Source of the DNA: Thalassospira alkalitolerans
GTDB taxonomy: Bacteria; Pseudomonadota; Alphaproteobacteria; Rhodospirillales; Thalassospiraceae
DNA length: 64,000 bases
Assembly (NCBI RefSeq): GCF_002115745.1
Contig: NZ_JFKB01000001.1
Location: 372,001-436,000, forward strand
Direction: 5' to 3'
Both the position numbers and the translations under genes were made by a program. Positions 24,925-33,209 of this stretch are shown piece after piece (positions within the stretch are counted from its first letter, which is position 1; the number at the start of each line of letters is the position of its first letter). The notes below the pieces were generated by a model. That model worked only from the letters and a program-made list of their open reading frames with translations, was not told where the DNA came from and did not search any database.

Positions 24925-27660
24925 ATGCTTTCTTATGAGGTGGGTCGAAAGACCGCAAATTACACAACAATCTCACGACCAGGGGTGTCCATTGTTGCGC
25001 GTCTTTTGGTGGCGACATCATTAACTGGAACGCTTTTTATGCCGATAGCTGCTTTTGCACAGTCTCAGCTTGAACAAACGACGCAGACAGCACAGGCACC
25101 AAATGATGGCTTTGCGCTTGGTGATCGCCAGTTTCAGTTCGATATTGGCGCACAGGCGTTATCAGGTGCACTGTTGGCCTATTCAAGGGTTTCGGGGATT
25201 GACGTTGTCTTTGATGGCAGTCTGCCGGAAGGTGTGATGAGCACCGCATTGTCGGCGGAGATGACAGCGGCGTCTGCATTGAATCTGATTTTATCGGGAA
25301 GTGGCCTATCCTGGGTTGCGGTTAATGCGACCACAGTATCGATCATACGGTCTGATACGATGTTGGAGCAGGAGACTGTAACGGTTCCGGTTACTGTAAC
25401 ATCACATCAGCAGAGTGCTGGTTATAACGGAGTGCCAGATTCGGTCTATGACACGCCGGGTTCTGTTGCCGTTATCACGCAGGAAAGTATGCGCAAGGCA
25501 CCCGTTCGCGAAGCACGTGAAATTTTTAATCAAGTTGCCGGTGTGGATATTTCCAATGACGCACGTGACCCCGGCTTGACGGTCAACGTTCGCGGTCAGC
25601 AGGAAATGGGCCGTGTGAACGTTAATATCGATGGTGCGCGCCAGAACTATAATCAGCTGACCCACGGGACAACGTCGCGTGTCTATATTGATCCGGCCTT
25701 GCTGGCAGAAGTAGAGATTGAAAAATCCAACCTGACCCAAAATGGCGGTGCAGGTAGCTCTGCCGGTATTGTCACAATGCGTACGTTGAATACGCAGGAT
25801 ATTCTTGATGATGGCGAAGATTGGGGCGGTAAAATCAATATTAGCCACGGTAACAACAGTTATGACTTTGCGGGTGATGCGTCTGTTGGTGCCCGGATCT
25901 CGCCGAAGTTAGATATCGCTGCTGCGGTCAGCCGGAAAGCCATTGGAAATTATGGACCGGGGTCAAATAACCCCGGACTGTTCACCACGGGTAACGGGAA
26001 GTACTACGACAGAGACAGCTCCCGTCCAGAATATACATTCCTGCGTCAGACGTCGGGGTTGTTGAAGGCAAATATATATCTGAGTGAAGATCAGGAACTT
26101 AATCTCGGTTACGTCGGTTCAATGAGTGATTATGCGAAAACGAACGACGTTACTAATTTGTATGCCGATTTCAACGAGACGCAAGTTCACACCCTGACGG
26201 CAAAGCACAATTGGGATCCGGAATCAGAATTGATCAACCTTGATACCGGGGTGTACTGGACGCGGACGGACAATCACCAGTTCCGCCCGGCGCGTTACAC
26301 AGCCTCTGGTACGGTGTCGACGAGTTCTTTTGATAATGATTACACGCTTGATACGTTCGGTGCGGATATTGCCAACAAAAGCAACTTTGAATTGGACCCG
26401 GTCTTCGATGGAACATCAGAGTTGAGTTTTGATTATGGAACCGAGCTATTCGAGGATAAGGCCAAGACAACATCGGAGCTGGGGGATGAGGGTGGCTATG
26501 GTGCAGCATATCAGGTCGAAGGATCAACACCGGGTGGCCAGCGTGATGTTTATGGCGCTTATTTGACCACGACCTATGGCTGGAATGATCTGTTTACGAT
26601 CCATGGCGGCCTGCGTGCGGATCGTTATAGCCTGACGGGTGATACGTTTTGGTGTGAAACCCAAGCGTCATCAGGGAATTTGTGCGAAGACGGGGGGACG
26701 CCGCTTGATGTCGATTTGTCCCAGAACAAAGTGTCACCATCCTTCGGGGCCAGCATCTCGCCGTTCAAGGGTATTCAGTTTTATGCCAATTACCGTGAAA
26801 ACCTAAGGGCACCGACAGTTCAGGAAGCCCTGCTCGGCGGTGATCATATCGGTAATGTCGGTGTACCATTCTATTCCAACGCCAACCTTAAAGCTGAAGA
26901 ATCCACAACCAGTGAAATCGGGGTGAATTTCAAGTTCAACGATGTTCTGCGCAAGGGTGATGGTTTTCGAGCAAAAGTATCCTATTACCGTTCTGTAATT
27001 GATAACTATACAACTATTGCCTATGTGCCTCAGCCGACACTAAGTGGCACAACCACGGCTCCTGTGATCAATACCTCACCGAAAACAGCAGCGGCAATCG
27101 TCAATCTTACCGACCCGGTTTATATCAACGGCACAGAACTTGAACTGTCATATGATGCGGGCCGTTATTATCTTGGTGGAACATTTACGCTAAACGATAT
27201 GGATCTGGAGGGGAACTATAACCCCTTTGTTCTTGATACGGCATATTCTCAGTATGCGAACCAAACTTATACAAACATCATTCCATTGGGGCAGGAAACT
27301 ATCGGTGCTCCGATATATGGCGCTTCCGATCAGCTTTATGGCATTTATTCGATGCCCAGACGGAAGATTACCCTGGATGGGGGGCTTCGCTTTTGGGATC
27401 GGGATCTGGTTTTGGGGATGCGTGCAACATTTGTCACCCCTCAAAACAATTTCGGCAGTTCGAACGCTTCGAGCATCGTTGGGCAGTACTTCAAGTACCG
27501 TGTGTTTGATTTTTACAGTTCCTATCAAATCAATGATCATGTTTCGCTAAGTTTTGCCGTGAACAACATGCTTGACGAGGCCTATGTCCAGGGTTCTGGC
27601 GGGACTTATTCTGCCGCGCCAGGGCGTACTGCCATCCTGAGTTTTAGCGGCAATTTTTAA
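24925..27660 (+). CDS. hasR: TonB-dependent heme/hemophore receptor with signalling domain (HasR-like)
   Basis: This outer-membrane receptor takes up heme, probably from the hemophore encoded next. A signal peptide ends near residue 46 (AFA). A secretin/TonB short N-terminal signalling domain follows (FDIGAQALSGALLAYSRVSGIDVVFDGSL, ~residues 72-100), then the plug (DTPGSVAVITQESM to about 290) and a 22-strand-type barrel ending in a C-terminal Phe. The heme-receptor motifs appear as NLRAP and NANL, with H641 between them in GGDHIGN, matching the conserved His of HasR. The signalling domain fits the sigma/anti-sigma pair upstream. The 911 aa length agrees with HasR. Confidence 0.9.
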   Translation: MLSYEVGRKTANYTTISRPGVSIVARLLVATSLTGTLFMPIAAFAQSQLEQTTQTAQAPNDGFALGDRQFQFDIGAQALSGALLAYSRVSGIDVVFDGSLPEGVMSTALSAEMTAASALNLILSGSGLSWVAVNATTVSIIRSDTMLEQETVTVPVTVTSHQQSAGYNGVPDSVYDTPGSVAVITQESMRKAPVREAREIFNQVAGVDISNDARDPGLTVNVRGQQEMGRVNVNIDGARQNYNQLTHGTTSRVYIDPALLAEVEIEKSNLTQNGGAGSSAGIVTMRTLNTQDILDDGEDWGGKINISHGNNSYDFAGDASVGARISPKLDIAAAVSRKAIGNYGPGSNNPGLFTTGNGKYYDRDSSRPEYTFLRQTSGLLKANIYLSEDQELNLGYVGSMSDYAKTNDVTNLYADFNETQVHTLTAKHNWDPESELINLDTGVYWTRTDNHQFRPARYTASGTVSTSSFDNDYTLDTFGADIANKSNFELDPVFDGTSELSFDYGTELFEDKAKTTSELGDEGGYGAAYQVEGSTPGGQRDVYGAYLTTTYGWNDLFTIHGGLRADRYSLTGDTFWCETQASSGNLCEDGGTPLDVDLSQNKVSPSFGASISPFKGIQFYANYRENLRAPTVQEALLGGDHIGNVGVPFYSNANLKAEESTTSEIGVNFKFNDVLRKGDGFRAKVSYYRSVIDNYTTIAYVPQPTLSGTTTAPVINTSPKTAAAIVNLTDPVYINGTELELSYDAGRYYLGGTFTLNDMDLEGNYNPFVLDTAYSQYANQTYTNIIPLGQETIGAPIYGASDQLYGIYSMPRRKITLDGGLRFWDRDLVLGMRATFVTPQNNFGSSNASSIVGQYFKYRVFDFYSSYQINDHVSLSFAVNNMLDEAYVQGSGGTYSAAPGRTAILSFSGNF

Positions 27661-27684
27661 GCTGCCCGATAATTTGAAACCTCA

Positions 27685-27713
27685 CCTTGGTCAGGTCTTT
27701 TACCTGACCAAGG
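27685..27713 (+). other. 12-bp hairpin between hasR and hasA
   Basis: CCTTGGTCAGGT (27685-27696) pairs perfectly with 27702-27713 around a 5-base loop. There is no following T-tract, so it may be a terminator helped by Rho or a 3' stabiliser of the receptor mRNA. It would allow hasA to be expressed separately from hasR. Confidence 0.55.
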
Positions 27714-27736
27714 CGGAGCTATATTTAAGATAAGCT

Positions 27737-27752
27737 ATTGTTTATAAACAAT
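27737..27752. promoter_or_regulatory. Perfect 16-bp palindrome in the hasA promoter region
   Basis: ATTGTTTATAAACAAT is fully self-complementary and lies nine bases before the predicted -35. It does not look like a Fur box. It is a candidate operator for a second regulator, identity unknown. Confidence 0.5.
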
Positions 27753-27760
27753 TATTTTTG

Positions 27761-27793
27761 TTGACTCATAATGATAATGAGAGTCATTATTAT
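27761..27793 (+). promoter_or_regulatory. hasA promoter with overlapping Fur box
   Basis: TTGACT at 27761-27766 is a good -35, with A/T-rich -10 candidates around 27785-27793. Between and over them lies the palindrome ATAATGA-gag-TCATTAT (27774-27790), part of an extended GATAATGA-type Fur box (27770-27791). Fur bound here would block RNA polymerase. The hasA start is about 50 bases downstream, preceded by AGGAG. Confidence 0.7.
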
Positions 27794-27841
27794 ATTGTCG
27801 ACCCCAATGGTTGGGCGACGAGTTAACAGGAGAAGTCCAAA

Positions 27842-28585
27842 ATGACGATTTCGATTAATCTTACCGCAGACTCATCGGGCAACGGTGTTGACCTGCACGG
27901 TGCACTTGAAGATTTCAACAACAACTTCTCGCTCGGAAGTGGGAATCACGGCACGTTCTACACCGGTCTTACAGACACGACGACGTCCTATGGTGGTACG
28001 CATTTTTATGCGGAGGATCAGGATAGCAGTAGTTCATATACCGGCGGTGTTCTGGCCTCTGCAGGCGATACAAATTTCGCCTATGACCTTGCGACACATA
28101 CTATTACCGGCAACCTTGACGCCTTGTCGTTCGGTGAGACACTTGGTTACAACTCTACCTTTACTGCGCATGAGTTTACCGATTCGTCGATTGATATTTC
28201 CGGTCTGGATCTTTCCGACAGTGATACCAATGGTGTTCTTGTCGATATTTATACCGGTAGCACGGATACGCTGGAATCTGTCTTTGATTCAGAAGGTGTC
28301 GAAATCAACGGCAGCACCGGTGCTGATGTCATCGGCGGCTGGGCCGGTGATGACGTTCTGACCGGTAATGGTGGTGCCGATACCTTTGAATTCGATACTT
28401 CGGCATCGTTTGGTGATGACACCGTTACTGATTTCGACGATGGCACCGATGTGCTTGATATCGATTTCGCCTCGGTAACGATTGCGGATGATGGTGATGG
28501 CAACGCGTTGATCACACATGCCAATGGCACGGTGACCCTGACCGGTGTTGATTTCACCGACCTTGACGCAAGCGACTTCGTTTAA
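27842..28585 (+). CDS. hasA: HasA-like heme-binding hemophore fused to an RTX secretion tail
   Basis: This is a secreted heme scavenger. Residues 1-155 resemble HasA: loop GSGNHGTFYTG with H36 in the position of HasA His32, then NFAYDLATHTITGNLDALSFGE with Y81 and H86 in the positions of Tyr75 and His83. Residues 157-184 are three RTX calcium-binding nonapeptides (GSTGADVIG, GWAGDDVLT, GNGGADTFE), and the rest to 247 resembles a serralysin-type C-terminal type I secretion signal ending DFV. Classical HasA is about 188 aa and has no RTX repeats. There is no signal peptide, and a type I exporter follows. Assignment is from motif reading by eye. Confidence 0.82.
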   Translation: MTISINLTADSSGNGVDLHGALEDFNNNFSLGSGNHGTFYTGLTDTTTSYGGTHFYAEDQDSSSSYTGGVLASAGDTNFAYDLATHTITGNLDALSFGETLGYNSTFTAHEFTDSSIDISGLDLSDSDTNGVLVDIYTGSTDTLESVFDSEGVEINGSTGADVIGGWAGDDVLTGNGGADTFEFDTSASFGDDTVTDFDDGTDVLDIDFASVTIADDGDGNALITHANGTVTLTGVDFTDLDASDFV

Positions 28586-28593
28586 CGAAGACG

Positions 28594-28662
28594 GCCCGCC
28601 CCGCAAGTAGCGGAACGGGCGCAAGGTCTTTCAATGCAGGGCACCGCGTAAAAGCGGTGCCC
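28594..28662 (+). other. Two hairpins between hasA and the exporter genes
   Basis: GCCCG (28594-28598) pairs with CGGGC (28616-28620) enclosing CCGC/GCGG, and GGGCACCGC (28639-28647) pairs perfectly with 28654-28662 around GTAAAA. No T-tract follows. Such structures often stabilise a highly translated upstream gene and dampen downstream genes, fitting hemophore-to-exporter stoichiometry. Confidence 0.5.
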
Positions 28663-28701
28663 ATCCCATCCTAATCCCATATTTTCCGAAATGGAAACAG
28701 C

Positions 28702-30450
28702 GTGTCTGATAAAGCCAGTTCGCATCATTCAATGTATTCGACGGCGGTATCGCCGTTAGCGGAGGCTCTTGCTTCCGTACGCGGTGCCTTTTTGTCGGTT
28801 GCGGCGCTGAGCGGGGTATCGAATATTTTGATGCTGACCGGTCCGCTTTTTATGTTGCAGGTCTATGACCGGGTTCTGGCGAGTGGCAGCATTCCAACCC
28901 TTGTGGCGATGGTTGTTTTGATGCTGGCGATGTATTTGTTTTTGGGCACGGTTGATGCCCTTCGCGCGCGCATGTTGGTCCGGATCGGGTGGCGTGTGGA
29001 TGAACAACTTGGCCCAATGGCATTGTCGACAACGCTGGATCAGGCATTGCGCAACGGCAATGCAACAGTCCGTCCGCTGAACGATTTGGATCAGATCAGA
29101 CAATTTTTGGGCGGTGCCGGACCGATTGCTGTTTGCGATATGCCGTGGATGCCTTTGTTTCTGGGGATCGTTTTTGTCTTTCACCCCTGGCTTGGTTTTT
29201 TGGCCCTGACCGGTGGTGTGGTTCTGGTTGTTCTGACCCTGATCAGCGAGTTTGCCACCCGGCGCCAGGTTGAGCGCCTGAACAAACAGGCGGTATCACG
29301 GGCCAACTTGGTCGAAGCCGGGTGCCGGAATGCCGAAGCCATCCGGGCGATGGGCATGTTGCCGACATTTACCGCACATTGGGCGCGATTAAATGACCGC
29401 TATTTGCGCGACAATACCGGGGTTGGCGATGTGAATTCAACGTTCTCGGCCTATATCAAAGTTATCCGTCTGGCCATGCAATCGGGCGTTCTTGCGCTTG
29501 GTGCCTATCTTGCCATCGGGCAGGAAGTAACCCCTGGCACAATGATTGCGGCATCGATTCTGACCGCGCGCGCCTTGTCCCCGGTTGAACAGGCAATTGG
29601 CAACTGGCGCGGTTTTGTGGCCGCACGTCAGTCGCGCCATCGTCTTGACCGTTGTCTTGCCGACGCACAGAAAACAACGGATCGGCTTGAACTTCCGGCA
29701 CCGTGTCAAAGCTTGCAGGTTTCCAATCTTATGGTTCGGGCCCCGGCCCTTCGGAGCGGCGGCAAACCCGCGGCCCCTGGCCGGGTGTTGCTTCGGGTGA
29801 GTGATGTCACATTAAAGGCCGGCGACGGTCTTGGCATTATCGGGCCAAGCGGATCGGGAAAATCGACATTTGGGCGGGCATTGGTTGGTATTGGGGCCAT
29901 TCAGAATGGCGCCATTCGCCTTGATGGGGCCGAACTTGATCAGTGGGATCCCGACAGGCTTGGTATGCATGTTGGCTATTTGCCGCAGGATGTTGAACTG
30001 TTTGACGATACGGTTGCTAAAAATATCGCAAGACTGCGCCGTAATCCCGATCCGACGGATGTTGTTCGGGCCGCGCAATTTGCCGGTGCGCATGACATGA
30101 TCCTGACATTACCCGATGGTTATGACACCCGGGTCGGTGCGGGGGGCATTGTTCTTTCCGGCGGGCAGCGCCAGCGAATCGGGTTAGCGCGCGCCTTGTT
30201 TGGCGACCCGTTTTTGATTGTTCTGGATGAACCGAATTCCAGTCTTGATAGTGCGGGTGAGCAGGCCTTGATCGAAGCTGTACGGGCCGCCCGGCAGCGC
30301 GGCGCAATTGTTGTGATGATTGCACATCGTCCCGGTGCGCTGGCGACGGTGAACTTGGCAATGGTCATTCAGGATGGTCAACAGGTGGCATTGGGGGCGC
30401 GCGATGACATCTTGCGCAAAACCATGCGTCAGGTCGGAGAAAGCGCATGA
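28702..30450 (+). CDS. hasD: Type I secretion ABC transporter (HasD/PrtD family)
   Basis: This inner-membrane ATPase exports the hemophore by recognising its C-terminal signal. An N-terminal six-helix membrane domain (LTGPLFMLQVYDRVLASGS is typical of PrtD/HasD) is followed by the ATPase domain with Walker A GPSGSGKST (residues 381-389), signature LSGGQRQRIGLARALFG and Walker B FLIVLDEPNSSLD. No C39 peptidase domain is present, as expected. It begins at GTG 28702 and overlaps the membrane-fusion gene by four bases. No TolC-type outer-membrane gene is in the window. Confidence 0.9.
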   Translation: MSDKASSHHSMYSTAVSPLAEALASVRGAFLSVAALSGVSNILMLTGPLFMLQVYDRVLASGSIPTLVAMVVLMLAMYLFLGTVDALRARMLVRIGWRVDEQLGPMALSTTLDQALRNGNATVRPLNDLDQIRQFLGGAGPIAVCDMPWMPLFLGIVFVFHPWLGFLALTGGVVLVVLTLISEFATRRQVERLNKQAVSRANLVEAGCRNAEAIRAMGMLPTFTAHWARLNDRYLRDNTGVGDVNSTFSAYIKVIRLAMQSGVLALGAYLAIGQEVTPGTMIAASILTARALSPVEQAIGNWRGFVAARQSRHRLDRCLADAQKTTDRLELPAPCQSLQVSNLMVRAPALRSGGKPAAPGRVLLRVSDVTLKAGDGLGIIGPSGSGKSTFGRALVGIGAIQNGAIRLDGAELDQWDPDRLGMHVGYLPQDVELFDDTVAKNIARLRRNPDPTDVVRAAQFAGAHDMILTLPDGYDTRVGAGGIVLSGGQRQRIGLARALFGDPFLIVLDEPNSSLDSAGEQALIEAVRAARQRGAIVVMIAHRPGALATVNLAMVIQDGQQVALGARDDILRKTMRQVGESA

Positions 30451-31793
30451 CCGGTAAAAATCTGTCCCGTATGACTAATCCCAATCCCAATCCTAGCCCC
30501 AGCCCGGCATTGCAAAGTCTGCGACGTCATACTCTTTTTGGGGTCACAGCGGTTTTGGTGCTGTTTGCCAGTCTTGGTAGCTGGATGGCGCTGGCAAAGC
30601 TTTCCGGTGCGGTGGTTGCCAGTGGTAAATTGGTGGTCGAAAGCAATGTAAAGGATGTTCAGCATCCCGATGGTGGCATTGTTGGCGAAATTCATGTCCG
30701 TGACGGGGATCGTGTGCGGGCTGGGGATCTTTTGATCCGTCTGGACGATACGATGGCACGGGCAAGTCTGGGTATTGTGGATAGTCAGATTGATGCCTAT
30801 CGGGCGCGCCGAATGCGCTTGGTCGCGGAACGTGATGAGGCCGACAGGCTTGTCATTCCTGATATGTTGACACAGCGTCTTGGCGATCGCGCGATTGCCG
30901 ATTTGGTTGCGGCCGAGACAAAGCTGTTTGAAGCACGGCGTCAAAGTCTGGAAGGCGAAAAAGCCCAGTTACGTCAGAAATTGATGCAGCTTGCTGAAAC
31001 GATTGTCGGGCTTGAAGCGCAAAAAGCGGCCAATGAAGAAGAAAGTCTTCATATTCAGGACGAACTGGACGGGCTTGAGATGCTTTATGAAAAGCAACTT
31101 GTGGCGATTACGCGGGTTGCGGCCTTGCGGCGCGAACGCGCCAGTCTGGGGGGCAAGCACGGGGAATTATTGTCCGAAGTCGCGGCAATTGGCATGCAAA
31201 TCTCGGAAACAGAAATGGCAATTCTGCAACTTGATCGGGATCGCCAGACCGAGGTCCTGACAGAATTGGGCGACATTGATCAGCAATTGGCCGAGTTGTC
31301 GCAAAAACAGATTGCCCTGCGTGATCAGATGCGGCGTATCGATATTCGCGCCCCCTATGACGGGACGGTTTATCAGATGGCGGTGCATACGGTTGGCGGT
31401 GTTGTTGCTGCCGGGGACCGGGTTATGGGAATTGTGCCTGATCAGGATGAATTGGTGATCGAAGCCCGCATCAATCCGCAGGATATTGATCAAATTTATC
31501 CCGGCCAAATAGCCATGCTGCGCTTTACCGCGTTTAATCAGCGCACCACCCCCGAACTTACGGGCAATGTCATTTTGGTTGCGGCCGATCTGTCACGTGA
31601 TGAGCTAACGGGTGATACATATTATAATGTGCGGATCAGGATCACAGCCGGCGAGGTCGCGAAGCTTGGCGATCAGGGGCTGGTTCCGGGCATGCCAGTC
31701 GAAGCTTTTATTGCCACCGGCGAGCGCACGGCACTGAGCTATCTTGCCAAACCGTTTTCCGATCAGTTCGCGCGTGCTTTTCGGGAAGAATAA
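30447..31793 (+). CDS. hasE: Type I secretion membrane-fusion protein (HasE/PrtE, HlyD family)
   Basis: This periplasmic adaptor links the ABC exporter to an outer-membrane channel. It has a short cytoplasmic N-terminus rich in Asn/Pro/Ser, one membrane helix (residues ~30-52), biotinyl-lipoyl-like halves (KDVQHPDGGIVGEIHVRDGDRVRAGDLLIRLD and DIRAPYDGTVYQMAVHTVGGVVAAGDRVM) and a long coiled-coil hairpin (~150-290). The ATG overlaps the hasD stop. Length 448 aa matches the family. Confidence 0.9.
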   Translation: MTGKNLSRMTNPNPNPSPSPALQSLRRHTLFGVTAVLVLFASLGSWMALAKLSGAVVASGKLVVESNVKDVQHPDGGIVGEIHVRDGDRVRAGDLLIRLDDTMARASLGIVDSQIDAYRARRMRLVAERDEADRLVIPDMLTQRLGDRAIADLVAAETKLFEARRQSLEGEKAQLRQKLMQLAETIVGLEAQKAANEEESLHIQDELDGLEMLYEKQLVAITRVAALRRERASLGGKHGELLSEVAAIGMQISETEMAILQLDRDRQTEVLTELGDIDQQLAELSQKQIALRDQMRRIDIRAPYDGTVYQMAVHTVGGVVAAGDRVMGIVPDQDELVIEARINPQDIDQIYPGQIAMLRFTAFNQRTTPELTGNVILVAADLSRDELTGDTYYNVRIRITAGEVAKLGDQGLVPGMPVEAFIATGERTALSYLAKPFSDQFARAFREE

Positions 31794-31895
31794 ATTGTTG
31801 TCTGTTTCAGATATCGTTCGTCCCGGATCGTTCTTGTCTTTAACGGGTCGTCAGTTTGCGCGGCACTTGCGGATAGCAATGAAAGGCAGGTCGGA

Positions 31896-32504
31896 ATGAA
31901 TTTGGACGGGGATTTAACAGAGGTCAGTCGGGCAGAGACTCGGCTTCAGAAACTTAAACGGATGACGACAAGCGATCACCAGCATATCGATGATATGGTG
32001 ATGGCCATGGCGCCGTTTGATAGTCGCGGGAATTATGCCCGGTTTTTGGGGCTGCAATACGTGTTTCATCGATTGGTAAAGCCGTTTTATACCGCCGATG
32101 ACCTGAATGTCCTGATACCGGGACTTTCAGAGCGAAGCCGTTTTACAAGCGTCTGTGCGGATATTGCAGATCTGCAATGCGCCGTACCTGAAATTCAAAC
32201 CCCGGTTGCCGTTCCCGATGCCGGTATGGAACGTCTTGGATGGTTATATGTTTGTGAAGGTTCATCGCTAGGCGCGGCATTTTTGCTAAAGGCTGCAACA
32301 AATATCGGGCTTGATGCCAGTTTTGGTGCCCGCCACCTGGCCGGACACGAGGATGGGCGGGGCAAGCATTGGCGCGAATTTGTCGATCAGGTCAATGGTT
32401 TGGCGCTTGGCGAACAGCAAGAGCAGGAAGTCATTAACGGGGCGATTGCGGCCTTTGACTTTTTCCGCATTCTTTTGATCGAAGATCAAAAGAATGCCGC
32501 ATAG
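31896..32504 (+). CDS. hemO: Biliverdin-producing heme oxygenase
   Basis: This cytoplasmic enzyme opens the heme ring to release iron, biliverdin and CO, the last step of heme iron use. The likely proximal heme ligand is H28 in TTSDHQHID, and the distal-helix signature appears as CEGSSLGAAFLLK near residues 125-137. Length 202 aa is typical of bacterial HemO/BphO. It follows the exporter genes by 102 bases on the same strand. No phytochrome gene is nearby, so iron release is more likely than chromophore supply. Confidence 0.82.
   Translation: MNLDGDLTEVSRAETRLQKLKRMTTSDHQHIDDMVMAMAPFDSRGNYARFLGLQYVFHRLVKPFYTADDLNVLIPGLSERSRFTSVCADIADLQCAVPEIQTPVAVPDAGMERLGWLYVCEGSSLGAAFLLKAATNIGLDASFGARHLAGHEDGRGKHWREFVDQVNGLALGEQQEQEVINGAIAAFDFFRILLIEDQKNAA
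32467..32497. repeat. 14-bp perfect inverted repeat at the end of hemO
   Basis: GCATTCTTTTGATC (32467-32480) pairs perfectly with 32484-32497 around a GAA loop, inside the last codons of hemO. It may act as an mRNA 3' stabiliser or be a chance product of the coding sequence. Confidence 0.5.
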
Positions 32505-32605
32505 GGCCAAAGCCCTTGGTTGAAAGGCTTGCAGGGTCAGGATCGTGACTTGATTTCTGGCAAAAGCGGCTGTATAAAGCCGCCAAGCTTTTTGTAAACA
32601 CTGAC

Positions 32606-32633
32606 AAAGAGTGGGCCCTGCGCCCGCTCTTTT
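32606..32633 (+). terminator. Intrinsic terminator between hemO and rimP
   Basis: AAAGAGTGGGC (32606-32616) pairs with GCCCGCTCTTT (32622-32632) with one G-U pair, loop CCTGC, and a short T run. It separates the heme locus from the nusA operon. Confidence 0.7.
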
Positions 32634-32660
32634 GTGCATTTTGGGGTATGGCATCGCTAT

Positions 32661-33200
32661 ATGGCTGAGGTAATCGGACAACAGTTGAAAGACCCGTTGA
32701 TGATGCGGATCACGGAGATTATCGAGCCGTCGATCAACGCGCTGGGTTTTGAACTGGTGCGTGTCACCATGATGGGCAAAGACAGAAATGTCTTGCAGAT
32801 CATGGCAGATCGTATTGATGCCTCTGGCAGTATCAATGTTTCGGATTGCGCCGAGATCAGCCGCACCGTGTCTGCCCTGATGGAAGTTGAAGATCCGATT
32901 TCAGGTGCTTATCACCTTGAAGTTAGTTCGCCGGGTATTGACCGCCCGCTGACCCGTGCAAAGGACTTTGACGTCTGGCGCGGGTTTGAGGCAAAGGTCG
33001 AATTGGTGATGGCCCAGAATGGTCGTCGCCGTTTCAGCGGATTGCTGGATGGAATCGAAAATGATGCGGTCGCCCTGATTGTCGATGGCGAACGTGAATT
33101 GTTGCCGTTGGCCGATATCGCCAAGTCGAAATTGGTGTTGACGGATGAATTGATCGCGCATGTCACCGGCAAGAGCCGGTCTGACGACAACGCAGAATAG
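32661..33200 (+). CDS. rimP: Ribosome maturation factor RimP
   Basis: RimP assists assembly of the 30S subunit. The sequence shows the N-terminal domain (IIEPSINALGFELVRVTM) and the conserved YHLEVSSPGIDRPLTRAKDF motif at the domain junction. I start at ATG 32661 (179 aa); an ATG-like extension from 32634 overlaps the terminator. It heads the rimP-nusA-ylxR-infB-rbfA-truB-rpsO cluster. Confidence 0.94.
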   Translation: MAEVIGQQLKDPLMMRITEIIEPSINALGFELVRVTMMGKDRNVLQIMADRIDASGSINVSDCAEISRTVSALMEVEDPISGAYHLEVSSPGIDRPLTRAKDFDVWRGFEAKVELVMAQNGRRRFSGLLDGIENDAVALIVDGERELLPLADIAKSKLVLTDELIAHVTGKSRSDDNAE

Positions 33201-33209
33201 AGGTTGGAT

